A stretch of DNA of 33,439 nucleotides, taken from positions 1 through 33,439 of the forward strand of contig JAJFLV010000241.1 of assembly GCA_021772535.1 (NCBI GenBank), in the 5' to 3' direction. The translations under genes were made by a program, and so were the position numbers. Shown here in pieces: positions 25,433 to 33,439 of the stretch (the first letter of the stretch is position 1; each line of letters starts with the position of its first letter). The notes under the pieces are model-generated. The model searched no databases, was not told where the DNA came from, and saw only the letters and a program-made list of their open reading frames with translations. The DNA is from Opitutales bacterium (GTDB lineage Bacteria; Verrucomicrobiota; Verrucomicrobiia; Opitutales; UBA2987).

Positions 25433-25795
25433 ATGGCCAATCCCTTTTGTCACATTGAACTGAACACCACCGATCCCGATAAAGCGAAAGAGTTTTACAG
25501 CCAATTGTTCGACTGGGAAATGCAAGACATGCCGATGGGCGAAGAGACCTACACCATGATCAATGTGGGCGAGGGAACCGGCGGCGGCATGATGAAAAAT
25601 CCCGTCCCCAATGTTCCCTCCCACTGGTTGTCGTATATCCAGGTGGATGATGTGTCGGCTTCCCTCGAAAAGGCGAAATCCCTGGGTGGCACGGTACTGC
25701 ATGAAAAGCATGAAATCCCTCAATACGGTTGCTTCGGCATCGTTCAGGACCCCACCGGAGCGGTCTTCGCCATGTGGCAACCGATGACAGAGTAA
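25433..25795 (+). CDS. VOC-superfamily protein (glyoxalase/bleomycin-resistance-like)
   Basis: 120 residues, one VOC domain of paired beta-alpha-beta-beta-beta units. The first half is FCHIELNTTDPDKAKEFYS, then LFDWEMQDMPMG; the second half is HWLSYIQVDDVSASLEKAK, then GGTVLHEKHEIPQYGCFG and QDPTGAVFAMWQP. His6 and Glu8 in HIE and related residues are typical metal-binding positions. AAGGAG stands six bases before the ATG. The substrate is unknown; such short proteins are often annotated as glyoxalase-like. Confidence 0.88.
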   Translation: MANPFCHIELNTTDPDKAKEFYSQLFDWEMQDMPMGEETYTMINVGEGTGGGMMKNPVPNVPSHWLSYIQVDDVSASLEKAKSLGGTVLHEKHEIPQYGCFGIVQDPTGAVFAMWQPMTE

Positions 25796-25835
25796 AGGTT
25801 GTCGACTTGTATTCTTAGCTGATTTTTAGACGGAA

Positions 25836-26369
25836 TTATGGTAACCTTGAGACAAGCTCAAATAGGTTTTCTCGGACGGCAATCTGGTGGTTCTGAACAA
25901 ATTCTTTCTCTTCGGCGGAAAGGCCGGGGAGAGATTTTACCATTATCGGAGTGATTCCGGCATTGAGTGCTGCTTGCAGGTCTCTGATAGTATCGCCGGC
26001 CATGAAACATCCTTCCGCTGTTAATCCATGCTGAATGAGCATTTCGTTTATGAAGCGGGGAGAGGGTTTGCGATAAACCGCCGGTTCATCCGGGCTTTCG
26101 GGGGCTATACAAATGGCGCTAAAGCCAGGATCGGGTAGGTTCAGTAGATCGAGCATCCGGCGGTTGCAGGCATGGACGGCCTCCAGGTCGAACCAGCCCC
26201 TGCCCACCCCGCTTTGATTGGTGTGCAAAAATAACAGGTAGCCACGCTCGAGAGCTTTTTTCAGTCCTTCCGCCGCTCTCGGTAATAACTCCACTCCATG
26301 GGGGTCGGAGAGATAATTTTTTTCGCGGATGATGGTTCCGTCGCGGTCGAGGAAAAGGGCTTTACTCAT
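25836..26369 (-). CDS. gmhB: HAD-family heptose-bisphosphate 7-phosphatase (GmhB-like)
   Basis: 177 residues. HAD motif I is LFLDRDGTII (Asp8, Asp10), motif II HTNQSGVGRG, and motif III/IV KPSP with AGDTIRDLQAALNAG. The NQSG and RKPSP boxes mark the histidinol-phosphatase/GmhB branch. It probably removes the 7-phosphate of D-glycero-D-manno-heptose 1,7-bisphosphate on the way to ADP-heptose for lipopolysaccharide. The ATG at 26369 lies inside the end of the heptose kinase gene (8-base overlap, ATGAGTAA), so translation is coupled and the pathway link is strong. The cysteines of the zinc loop in Escherichia coli GmhB are not evident. Confidence 0.87.
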   Translation of the reverse strand: MSKALFLDRDGTIIREKNYLSDPHGVELLPRAAEGLKKALERGYLLFLHTNQSGVGRGWFDLEAVHACNRRMLDLLNLPDPGFSAICIAPESPDEPAVYRKPSPRFINEMLIQHGLTAEGCFMAGDTIRDLQAALNAGITPIMVKSLPGLSAEEKEFVQNHQIAVRENLFELVSRLP

Positions 26370-27336
26370 TGGCCGCCCCGTAAAGGAGTATCTCCTCGGG
26401 AGTAGCAGTGGCTGTGCCCAGTTTGGCCACCACGACACCTGCGGCGGTATTGGCAAAATGGGCAGCTTCTTCGAGGGTAGCGCCCGCCGCCAGCGAGGCT
26501 GTCAGTGCGGCGATAACGGTGTCTCCCGCCCCCGATACGTCGAATACTTCGCGGGCATAGGTCGGTATGATCTTGGAAACCTCGCCCTTTTCACTTATAA
26601 GCATGCCCTCCCCGCCCAGCGTGATAACGAGGTAGCGCGGCGCATAACGCTCCCAGATGCGAGCACATACCTCTTCCGCTGGGTAGGGCTGATGGGGTTC
26701 CATTTCCACTCCGGCCATCTCCAGAGACTCGGCCCGGTTCGGGGTGATCAAGTCCAATCCATGGTGAGTCAGTCGGCGCTTGGGCTTGGGATCGTAAGTG
26801 ACCAAGGCCTGACAGGTGGCGGCTCTTTCCTGCACTTCCGTAATCAATTCATTGGTCACGACTCCTTTGGCATAATCGGAGAGAATCAAGGCATCAAATT
26901 TTTCAATTTTTTCTAAAATATCGAGTGTGTGGTCCTTTAGAATAGCGCTATAGGAGTCTGGATCCCTCTCCCGATCCAATCGACATAATTGCTGCCGCCG
27001 GACAATGACACGCGTTTTCAAAATGGTAGGAATTTCGGAGTTGCCGAGGGCATCGTCGTAAGCCACCGAATGTTCCAGCAGCAAACCGCGCAGCATTATG
27101 CCCGCATCGTCATTGCCAGTGACCCCGCAAAGCTCTGTTTTCGCGCCCAGGGCTACCAGGTTCAAAGCTACATTGGCTGCTCCGCCGGCCACATAGCTGT
27201 CGCGGTCCACTTCCACCACCGGCACAGGGGCCTCCGGCGAAATACGCGAGGCGTCGCCCCAGATGTAGTGGTCCAGAATAATATCGCCGAGGACAAGTAT
27301 TTTCAGATCCGCAATTTTATCGAGAAGCGCTTTCAT
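26362..27336 (-). CDS. rfaE1: D-glycero-beta-D-manno-heptose-7-phosphate kinase (PfkB family, HldE N-terminal type)
   Basis: 324 residues. It phosphorylates heptose 7-phosphate at C1 for ADP-heptose and lipopolysaccharide core. Signatures: LVLGDIILDHYIWGD, VAGGAANVALNLVALGA (about 49-65), a PfkB signature 2 at VFDVSGAGDTVIAALTAS with catalytic Asp272 in GAGD, and DYDPKP-like YDPKPKRRL. The E. coli protein also carries an adenylyltransferase domain; here that half is absent, so hldE2 must be encoded elsewhere. It overlaps the phosphatase gene by 8 bases. Confidence 0.9.
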   Translation of the reverse strand: MKALLDKIADLKILVLGDIILDHYIWGDASRISPEAPVPVVEVDRDSYVAGGAANVALNLVALGAKTELCGVTGNDDAGIMLRGLLLEHSVAYDDALGNSEIPTILKTRVIVRRQQLCRLDRERDPDSYSAILKDHTLDILEKIEKFDALILSDYAKGVVTNELITEVQERAATCQALVTYDPKPKRRLTHHGLDLITPNRAESLEMAGVEMEPHQPYPAEEVCARIWERYAPRYLVITLGGEGMLISEKGEVSKIIPTYAREVFDVSGAGDTVIAALTASLAAGATLEEAAHFANTAAGVVVAKLGTATATPEEILLYGAANE

Positions 27337-27382
27337 ACCTGGATGATTTTAAAGGATGAGCGATACAGGATACAGGAGAAAT

Positions 27383-27417
27383 AAGACAGAAGGCGGGATT
27401 GTCGATTCCTGACACTT
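27383..27417 (+). repeat. Copy A of a 35-bp dispersed intergenic repeat
   Basis: Matches the sequence at 30235-30269 read on the opposite strand in 28 of 35 positions without gaps, with AAGACAG at the start and TCCTGACAC near the end. It lies between the heptose kinase and the aminopeptidase gene. Confidence 0.6.
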
Positions 27418-27460
27418 AAAACTTTCCCCCTTCATCATTCTCCACAAAATCTATTGCCGT

Positions 27461-28624
27461 TCATGTGAATTCCCAGCGGTAGTGGCATTTTGAAAGCATT
27501 TCGCAACCTTTCTTCGTAACCAGCACTACGTCTTCGATGCGACAGGCACCCAGACCCCTGTAATACAGGCCCGGCTCGACAGTGACCACATTGCCGGCCT
27601 TGAGACGAGGCCCTCCCCGGCTCAGGCGTGGGGGTTCATGTATTTCCAGACCCAAGCCGTGCCCGGTTCCATGAATGAATCCCTGCGGAATACCGTTTGA
27701 TGTTTTTGTTTGGTAACCTGTTTTCTCGAAATGGGATTCCACAGACGAGTGTATTCTAGCTCCCGAAATTCCTGCCTTGATGGTATCGATTGCCAATTGG
27801 TGAGCCTCTCGCACCGTGTGGACGAGTCGACGCTGCTCGGGACTGGCGCGGCCCTTGAGAAAAGTGCGGGTCATGTCCCCGAAATAACCTGTGCGGGCGA
27901 CCCGAGGGAATACATCGATGATGATTAACTGATTGGCCCGCAAAGGACCAGAACCTCTGCAATGCGGATCGCAAGCCTGGTCACCGCCCGCCACAATGGT
28001 TTGAGCAGCCAGGGCGCCCTTTTCCAAACAGGCGATCTCGATTGCCTGCCGGACTCTTTGGCTGGTCAGCGGGCGACCATCGTAAATCAATTTGCCATTT
28101 TTAATTTTGGCAGCGCGTAACATTTTTTCCGCTGCGCGAATTCCAGCGGCACTGGCCGCATTGCCCTCTTGAACGGCTTTGGCCTCAACCTCGCTTTTGC
28201 AACACCTACCGGGGAAAAGCGGACCTTCGGCTATTTGCAAGGGAACACGAGCGGCACGCAGCTTAAATGCGATTCCAGCGGGAAAATCGGTGGCTACCAC
28301 AAATTCCGAAATTTTGAACTCACGCGCCACAAGACGAACGATATCAACTATCGTGGCGGCTTTTTTTCGATAATGTCGGGCTGCTTTTTGACGCCATTCT
28401 TCCAGGGAATACACCACGTCAAACGAAGATTCTGTTTTTAATCGCGATATCTCCAAGGCGCTGGCAAAGGCGTATTTTTTCCCTTTGAGGCCGAAGGAGA
28501 GAAAAGCGTCGGGCACGAAGGCCTGACCAAAATACAGTTGGTCGGCATTGACATCAGAATCAGCGTAAAGAAGCGGGGACGGGTTATGTGTCTTTTTTCT
28601 CCGAACCATGCGACCGTTAAGCAT
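27461..28624 (-). CDS. Xaa-Pro aminopeptidase / M24-family metallopeptidase
   Basis: 387 residues, an N-terminal creatinase-like domain followed by the pita-bread catalytic domain (about 150-387). The five metal ligands are visible: Asp in IIIDVFPR, Asp in GDMTRTF, His in IHGTGHGLGLEIH, Glu in VTVEPGLY and Glu in CRIEDVVLV. It probably removes an N-terminal residue before proline, in the cytoplasm, as there is no signal peptide. The ATG at 28624 has AGGA at a good distance. The gene is divergent from the DUF192 gene, with only 33 bases between the two starts. Confidence 0.9.
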   Translation of the reverse strand: MLNGRMVRRKKTHNPSPLLYADSDVNADQLYFGQAFVPDAFLSFGLKGKKYAFASALEISRLKTESSFDVVYSLEEWRQKAARHYRKKAATIVDIVRLVAREFKISEFVVATDFPAGIAFKLRAARVPLQIAEGPLFPGRCCKSEVEAKAVQEGNAASAAGIRAAEKMLRAAKIKNGKLIYDGRPLTSQRVRQAIEIACLEKGALAAQTIVAGGDQACDPHCRGSGPLRANQLIIIDVFPRVARTGYFGDMTRTFLKGRASPEQRRLVHTVREAHQLAIDTIKAGISGARIHSSVESHFEKTGYQTKTSNGIPQGFIHGTGHGLGLEIHEPPRLSRGGPRLKAGNVVTVEPGLYYRGLGACRIEDVVLVTKKGCEMLSKCHYRWEFT

Positions 28625-28657
28625 TGTGATTCCTGTAATATTGTCTAGAGAAAATCC

Positions 28658-29197
28658 ATGGCGAAAAGACCTCGGATTTATTGGTGGGCGGTATTGGCTA
28701 TTGGTCCGTTAATTCTATCGTCCTGCCGTGCGGAGGAGGTTTCGGTGGAATTAGGCCCCGAACCGGCAACCCGGGAGACTTATTTTTCCATCAGCTTGGG
28801 AAACAGCAAGTTCGAAGCACAACTGGCAGTCACCAGTTCGGAGATGAGTCGCGGCCTTATGCATCGAAAATCCCTGGGCAAAAACCGAGGAATGCTTTTT
28901 GTTTATGAAAAAGCCGATCAACTCAGTTTCTGGATGCGAAACACCTTCATTCCGCTGGATATTGGGTTTTTCGATTCCGAAGGACGATTGCGGGAAATCC
29001 GCCAAATGTATCCTCATGATGAAACATCAGTCCGTTCAAGAGATGAATCCATCCAATTTGCTTTGGAAACTAATATGGGTTGGTTTAAGGAAAAAAACCT
29101 TCTACCGGGTGTAAAAATTGACCTTGTGGCGGTGGCTTCAGCCCTCCGGGCAAGGGGCTTCGACCCGACTCGATATCAATTGCCCAGATCGCCTTAA
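28658..29197 (+). CDS. DUF192 family lipoprotein
   Basis: 179 residues. A lipoprotein signal peptide ends in LSSC with the lipid-bearing Cys23, so the protein is anchored to a membrane in the periplasm. The DUF192 domain runs from about 40 to 155: AQLAVTSSEMSRGLMHR, GMLFVYEKADQLSFWMRNTF, IPLDIGFFDSEGRL and ETNMGWFKEKNLLPG. The function of the family is not known. Its TAA shares bases with the stop codon of the convergent psd gene. Confidence 0.88.
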   Translation: MAKRPRIYWWAVLAIGPLILSSCRAEEVSVELGPEPATRETYFSISLGNSKFEAQLAVTSSEMSRGLMHRKSLGKNRGMLFVYEKADQLSFWMRNTFIPLDIGFFDSEGRLREIRQMYPHDETSVRSRDESIQFALETNMGWFKEKNLLPGVKIDLVAVASALRARGFDPTRYQLPRSP

Positions 29198-30108
29198 CCT
29201 CCCTGGGATGCCGCGGTCCCCATTCCATCGGACATGCGGGCAAAGAGTTCGAGGCCCCGGCGGGAGTTTTCCAGTAAATCCTCATCAAGCCGAATACGTC
29301 CTTTTTCAAAAAAAGTCAGAACCATGGAACCGCCAAAACGGAAGTAACCCTTTTCGGCTCCTTTCGAGACAGGCTTTCCGGACTGAAAAATTTGCCGAAC
29401 CAACCCCACACAGGTGGCCCCTACCTCAATTATTAATATGGGGCCGAATTTATCCGTTTCAAAGAAAGTTAAAAACCGTTTGTTTTGCCACAGGATATCG
29501 ATCCGCTTTCTCAAGGAAATCGGGTTTACTGAAAAAAGAAATCCATTAAGCAGCCGGGTTTTTCCAGGAATCCCCGATGCCGGAAAGTGGAACCGATGGC
29601 AATCCACCGGGCAAAGCCTTGAAAGAATCAATGAACCATCCCTGTAATTCCGGACAAGGTTGTCATCGGCCAATAGCTCGGGCAGGTTAAAGCGCTGACT
29701 TTTGACATAAATGCTGTCGGTCTTTGAGATATCCTGAAATCCAAGGTGTCGCCCATCAACGGGAAATAAGGCGGCTTCTGGTCTGGAATCAATTGGTCGT
29801 GAATCCGGTTTTAATCGACGGGAGAAAAAGTCGTTAAAAGTAGGGAAAAATTCGACTGGTTTTTCAAATTCCGAGGTGTCCAGCTCATAGGATTGACAAA
29901 ACGGCTCTATTTTTATCCGGCTGCTGGGCCTGTTCATCTTCCAGCCGTACCAGTTGGAAAACCAGATTCTTTTGCCTGCCGCCCAGAGAAGCAACTGCCC
30001 GGAGGGTCTTTCGTAAGCCCACTTCAGCCAGTTCTCCCCATAAATCCGCTCCGTCTCAACCTGCCCGGTATAGCGGTTGAAAAATTGCACTGAACCATCG
30101 TCATCCAT
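29194..30108 (-). CDS. psd: Phosphatidylserine decarboxylase, chlamydial-type
   Basis: 304 residues. It makes phosphatidylethanolamine from phosphatidylserine at the inner membrane. The start QFFNRYTGQVETERIYG and length of about 300 match the chlamydial/PVC branch. Catalytic features: PVDGRH with Asp118 and His121, CPVDCHRFH with His171, and the self-cleavage site FGGSM (Gly260-Ser261) that produces the pyruvoyl group; the classic LGST is FGGS here. The ATG at 30108 was preferred to a GTG at 30201, which adds 31 residues not seen in the family. It follows hpt in the same direction after 185 bases. Confidence 0.9.
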   Translation of the reverse strand: MDDDGSVQFFNRYTGQVETERIYGENWLKWAYERPSGQLLLWAAGKRIWFSNWYGWKMNRPSSRIKIEPFCQSYELDTSEFEKPVEFFPTFNDFFSRRLKPDSRPIDSRPEAALFPVDGRHLGFQDISKTDSIYVKSQRFNLPELLADDNLVRNYRDGSLILSRLCPVDCHRFHFPASGIPGKTRLLNGFLFSVNPISLRKRIDILWQNKRFLTFFETDKFGPILIIEVGATCVGLVRQIFQSGKPVSKGAEKGYFRFGGSMVLTFFEKGRIRLDEDLLENSRRGLELFARMSDGMGTAASQGG

Positions 30109-30234
30109 AAAATTTCTTTTTTGCCTTCCACACGAAAAGGGTGAGGATGATTTCAACGCCACGGGATTTCCGGGGTCAAAAGAAAAATAAGGTTCTACCA
30201 CAATATATGGAGAAGGAGGCAGGTTTCAGCGTTC

Positions 30235-30269
30235 AGGTGTCAGGACTCGCCATTTCTGCCTCCTGTCTT
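30235..30269 (-). repeat. Copy B of a 35-bp dispersed intergenic repeat
   Basis: Inverse orientation to the copy at 27383-27417; 28 of 35 bases match without gaps. It lies between hpt and psd. The bases just beyond it (30212-30234) contain a short CAGGTTTCAGCGTTCAGG array that may belong to a longer element. Confidence 0.6.
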
Positions 30270-30293
30270 CTTCCAAACGGGTCCGGCAGCCCG

Positions 30294-30833
30294 TCAAGTC
30301 GGTTGTAATTCCGGTTTGAGAATGCCGATGCACCGTAAATTGCGGTAGCGCTGGGCGTAATCGAGTCCATAACCGATAACAAATTCATCCGGGATCTGGA
30401 AACCCACCCAATCTACCGAAAAAGCAACTTCCCGCCGAGCCTTTTTCTCCAGCAAAACGCAAGTCCTTAGAGATGCCGGGTGCATATTCTCCACATATTT
30501 GACCACTTTGGTAATGGTCTTGCCGGTATCGAATATATCGTCCACCAAGAGGACGTGCCTGCCGTCCAGATCGAGTGAAAGCGTGCTTGTAATTCTCGGC
30601 GCCCCCACCGGGCTGGAAGCATCCTCATAGCTGGAAACCCGGATACAGTCAATCCTCACCGGCCCCGGCATATTGCGGACCAGGTCTGCGGTAAAAAGAA
30701 TGGCGCCGTTTATGATGGAGATTACGGTTACTTCTTCCTGCCCGTAATGGGCGGAGATTTCCGCCGCAAGCTCCTTCACGCGAGTTTTTATCTGGTCTTC
30801 CGTAATTAAGGTTTTGGCGAGATCGTCCAGCAT
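30294..30833 (-). CDS. hpt: Hypoxanthine phosphoribosyltransferase
   Basis: 179 residues, the usual size. It makes IMP or GMP from the free base and PRPP in purine salvage. The PRPP-binding signature is HVLLVDDIFDTGKTI; the base-side loop is VDWVGFQIPDEFVIGYGLDY and RNLRCIGIL follows. The flexible loop SSYEDASSPVGAPRI is also present. The ATG at 30833 fits the family start (MLDDLAKTLITEDQI); an upstream ATG at 30926 would add 31 residues. The gene is divergent from the ABC transporter genes. Confidence 0.94.
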   Translation of the reverse strand: MLDDLAKTLITEDQIKTRVKELAAEISAHYGQEEVTVISIINGAILFTADLVRNMPGPVRIDCIRVSSYEDASSPVGAPRITSTLSLDLDGRHVLLVDDIFDTGKTITKVVKYVENMHPASLRTCVLLEKKARREVAFSVDWVGFQIPDEFVIGYGLDYAQRYRNLRCIGILKPELQPT

Positions 30834-31087
30834 GGGGGTGGGGTTTTTCAGATGTTGTAGGATTTGATCTTTATTCTGTCCGGTAGAATCGCAAAGGCTG
30901 GTTCGAATCGAGCCAGCTTGCCCCATAAAAACGCATGCTCGAAGGCCCTGTCAATTGTCATCCCGAACTTTCCTCTGAAATATCCGGTGGATTTGCCCGC
31001 AATCCGTCTCGTCGCCAAGGGTGGAAGGAGGGAATACGGCAACTTATTCTTTTGACATGGTTTTCAGGCCCCGCAAAAAGACAGACT

Positions 31088-32158
31088 ATGATTTCGGTGG
31101 AAGTCCGGAAATTGGTCAAAACTTTCGGCTCCACAGCCGCATTGCAGGCTATTGATATAGACGTCGAGCCGGGGGAATTGTTCTTTCTTCTCGGCCCCAG
31201 TGGTTGTGGTAAAACGACTCTTTTACGATGCCTGGCCGGGTTTTACATCCCGGATAGCGGAAGAATCCTGTTTGGTGACGAAGAGGTTACCAACCTGCCG
31301 CCCCACAAACGCAAAACCGGTATGGTTTTCCAAAGTTATGCCCTCTGGCCCCACATGACCGTGGCCCAGAATGTCGGCTTCGGGCTTGAACAGTTGAAAA
31401 AACCTCGGGCCGAGATTGATAAACAGGTCGCTGAAGCCCTCGATTCCATCCACATGCTTCCCTATGCCGGCCGCAAGCCCAACCAGTTGTCCGGCGGTCA
31501 ACAGCAAAGGGTGGCTTTGGCCCGCGCCTTGGTCGTCCGCCCGCGCTGCCTCCTGTTGGACGAACCGCTTTCCAACCTCGACGCCAAACTGCGCCTGGAA
31601 ATGCGGGTCGAAATTCGCCGTGTCTGCAAACAATACCGGCTGACCACCATTTACGTAACCCACGATCAGAAGGAAGCCCTTTCCATCGCCGACCGCATAG
31701 CGATCCTGCACAATGGCCGAATCCTGCAATCGGGGGCGCCCCAGGAAATTTACCGTCGCCCCAGGAACCGGTTCGTGGCGGACTTTATCGGGGAAACCAA
31801 TTTCATTACGGGAAAGGTTATACGCTGCGGAGGCGGTCTCTGCTTGACCCACACCCCTCTGGGTGAAATTCAGGGCATCCTTGGCCATCCCGATAATGAA
31901 CCGGCGGAGGGTTCAGAAGTCACTCTCTCAATTCGACCGGAATGTTGCCAACTGACAACCTTGCCCATAGAGGAAAACTGCTTTCCAGGGGCAATCGGAG
32001 AAACCACTTACTACGGTGAAGTCGCCCGTTACCAATTCCAAAGCGGAGAAATGAGCCTGAAAATATTCGAGCTTAATCCCCGCTATCTGGTGCATCCGGC
32101 GGGCAATGACCTCTATGCCTGGGTTGCCACCGAAGATGTGGTGGTCCTGAATGATTGA
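31088..32158 (+). CDS. ABC transporter ATP-binding protein (iron(III)/polyamine-type, with TOBE domain)
   Basis: 356 residues. The ATPase domain spans about 1-235: Walker A GPSGCGKTT, the Q-loop VFQSYALWPHMTV, signature LSGGQQQRVALARAL, Walker B CLLLDEPLSNLD, and the switch histidine in VTHDQKEA. A C-terminal TOBE-like domain follows (about 240-356). This layout is shared by FbpC, PotA, CysA and MalK types. It energises an importer at the inner membrane. The ATG at 31088 was chosen because it begins at the family start; the frame is open 51 codons further upstream. Its stop overlaps the next gene by 8 bases (ATGATTGA). Confidence 0.92.
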   Translation: MISVEVRKLVKTFGSTAALQAIDIDVEPGELFFLLGPSGCGKTTLLRCLAGFYIPDSGRILFGDEEVTNLPPHKRKTGMVFQSYALWPHMTVAQNVGFGLEQLKKPRAEIDKQVAEALDSIHMLPYAGRKPNQLSGGQQQRVALARALVVRPRCLLLDEPLSNLDAKLRLEMRVEIRRVCKQYRLTTIYVTHDQKEALSIADRIAILHNGRILQSGAPQEIYRRPRNRFVADFIGETNFITGKVIRCGGGLCLTHTPLGEIQGILGHPDNEPAEGSEVTLSIRPECCQLTTLPIEENCFPGAIGETTYYGEVARYQFQSGEMSLKIFELNPRYLVHPAGNDLYAWVATEDVVVLND

Positions 32159-33439
32159 AAGACTCGTGAAGCGGAAAGCTCTCATAACCACCCTGTTGCT
32201 CGCTGCCATCCTTGTCTTTCCCTTTTTGATGCGCAAAGAGGAAGTCCGTTTGGTTTCGCCCGACTCGGTGGTTGTGGTAGTGACCCCTCACAACGAATCC
32301 ATCCGGCAGGAGTTCAGGCGTGGATTCCGCCAATGGTACCGGGAAAAAACCGGTCAAAGAGTCGAGGTCGATTGGCGCAACCTGGGGGGCACCAGTGAGA
32401 TCACCCGTTTTGTCAACTCTGAGTACTTGAATGCCTTCCGATTACATTGGGAAAAGAATTTGAGCCGAACCTGGAGCATCGAAGTTCAGCAAGCCTTTGC
32501 CGACCCCAATATTACCCCCGATGACACTCCAGAGGATGACACCCCGGCACAGTCTGCCAGGCGCGCTTTTCTTCAATCGAGTGTCGGTTGCGGAATCGAT
32601 GTCTTTTTTGGCGGCGGCAGTTACGACTTTATCCAGCTTTCCAATAATGGCCTTCTGGCCGATAGCGGAATCATCGAACGCCACCCTGAATGGTTTGGTC
32701 CCAATGCCATACCCCAGTCCTTTGCCGGCGAACCTTTCTGGGACCCTCAAGGTCGTTGGGTGGGCGCCGTCCTCTCCTCCTTTGGGATCATTTACAATAA
32801 GGATGCCCTGCGCAGGCTCGGTTTATCCACACCGCCTGCTCAATGGAACGATTTGACTGACCCGCTCCTCTTTGGACAGGTGGCCGCTGCCGATCCTACT
32901 AAAAGCGGCTCCATGAACAAAGTCTTCGAAATGATCCTGCAGGAACAAATGCAGAAAATTCTCAAAGATCTGGAATCGGAAAAACCGGCACTATCTCCCG
33001 ACGAAAGAGGAAATATGGCCATCCGCCATGGTTGGGACAAAGGCATGCGCCTGGTGCAAAAATTGTCCGCCAATGCCCGTTATTTCACTGACACTTCCAC
33101 CAAGCCCAACATCGATGTCTCCCTAGGCGAATGCGCGGTCGGAATGACCATCGATTTTTACGGGCGTTTCCAGGCGGAATCCACTCGCAACCGCGGGGGC
33201 GGTGATCGCTTCGGATACCTCACCCCGGTCGGGGGTTCGACCGTCTCCGTTGACCCCATCGGAATCTTTCGCGGCGCACCCAACAATAAACTGGCCATCG
33301 AATTCATGGATTATGTCATGTCCGTGGAGGGCCAGAAGTTGTGGGATTTCAAAATCGGCGCACCTGGCGGGCCAAAACAATTTACCCTGCGCCGCCCGCC
33401 CATCCGCCCGGAACTTTACACCGCCGAATACCGCGACTA
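32151..33439 (+). CDS. ABC transporter substrate-binding protein, iron(III)-type, cut by window edge
   Basis: At least 429 residues; the end lies beyond the window. An N-terminal hydrophobic segment after MIERLVKRKALI serves as signal peptide or anchor. The mature part resembles periplasmic iron(III)-type binding proteins: VVVVVTPHNESIRQEFRRGF, VDVFFGG-type GIDVFFGGGSYDFI, GAVLSSFGIIYNKDAL, AAADPTKSGS and ECAVGMTIDFY. It has an insert of about 70 residues (from VNSEYLNAFRLHW to DDTPAQSARRAF) between strands. It overlaps the ATPase gene by 8 bases, so both are surely one operon; the permease gene is presumably just to the right. The true substrate cannot be read. Confidence 0.88.
   Translation, partial: MIERLVKRKALITTLLLAAILVFPFLMRKEEVRLVSPDSVVVVVTPHNESIRQEFRRGFRQWYREKTGQRVEVDWRNLGGTSEITRFVNSEYLNAFRLHWEKNLSRTWSIEVQQAFADPNITPDDTPEDDTPAQSARRAFLQSSVGCGIDVFFGGGSYDFIQLSNNGLLADSGIIERHPEWFGPNAIPQSFAGEPFWDPQGRWVGAVLSSFGIIYNKDALRRLGLSTPPAQWNDLTDPLLFGQVAAADPTKSGSMNKVFEMILQEQMQKILKDLESEKPALSPDERGNMAIRHGWDKGMRLVQKLSANARYFTDTSTKPNIDVSLGECAVGMTIDFYGRFQAESTRNRGGGDRFGYLTPVGGSTVSVDPIGIFRGAPNNKLAIEFMDYVMSVEGQKLWDFKIGAPGGPKQFTLRRPPIRPELYTAEYRD

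Noticed and set aside
30885-30930. A tRNA T-arm-like sequence (GGTTCGAATC) followed by CCCCA upstream of hpt.
   Set aside because: The T-stem has a G-G mismatch, the CCA falls one base off its proper place, and there is no matching 5' acceptor strand or proper D-arm upstream. A tRNA gene or remnant is not supported.
30935-31087. A 51-codon N-terminal extension of the ABC ATPase.
   Set aside because: The family starts at MISVEVRKLVKTFG; the extension looks like translated intergenic or repeat DNA.
1-33439. CRISPR arrays, phage genes, rRNA, and toxin-antitoxin or defence genes.
   Set aside because: No regularly spaced short repeats, no phage or defence protein motifs and no rRNA or complete tRNA sequence were seen.

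Overview
The window reads as a chromosomal segment of a Gram-negative bacterium. The best guess is Verrucomicrobiota or a close PVC relative. This rests on heptose genes for lipopolysaccharide, a phosphatidylserine decarboxylase of the chlamydial type, GTP-type PEP carboxykinase, TonB-type proteins, multiheme cytochromes and short decayed intergenic repeats. The taxonomy is inference from gene content, not from a marker gene.

Layout. 1-142: probable end of an IS1-like insertion sequence, cut by the window edge. 175-4495: a two-component pair, a cytosolic histidine kinase with six tandem PAS repeats of exactly 160 residues each, and its NarL-type response regulator. 4496-6625: a TonB-family periplasmic protein embedded in gene-poor DNA with traces of decayed reading frames on both strands. 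6626-9589: two small cupin proteins, a PhoD-like phosphatase and a DUF3574 protein. 9882-16998 (minus strand): a respiratory electron-transfer cluster in two transcription modules. The upstream module has a monoheme cytochrome c, a seven-heme NapC/NirT-type (ImcH-like) membrane cytochrome and an eleven-heme cytochrome c fused to a cytochrome b membrane domain (CbcL-like). The downstream module has a tetraheme membrane-anchored cytochrome, a Tat-exported protein with four [4Fe-4S] clusters and an NrfD-type quinone-interacting membrane protein. Together they carry 23 c-type heme motifs but no catalytic molybdoenzyme or terminal reductase.

17079-23274 (minus): ahcY, metK, GTP-PEP carboxykinase and a pyrimidine nucleoside phosphorylase, i.e. 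the methyl cycle plus central carbon and nucleoside salvage. 23532-25795 (plus): argS and a VOC-family protein. 25836-28624 (minus): gmhB-like and hldE1-like heptose genes that overlap by 8 bases, then an M24 aminopeptidase. 28658-30833: a DUF192 lipoprotein, psd and hpt. 31088-33439 (plus): an ABC transporter ATPase overlapping a solute-binding protein of the iron(III)/2-component type, cut by the right edge.

The most notable region is the cytochrome cluster. It places homologues of the two alternative inner-membrane quinol oxidases known from Geobacter extracellular respiration side by side, next to an NrfD/iron-sulfur module, behind what looks like tandem promoters around a perfect 12-bp palindrome. 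The second notable object is the six-fold PAS array, which has kept its 480-bp period with no net length change.
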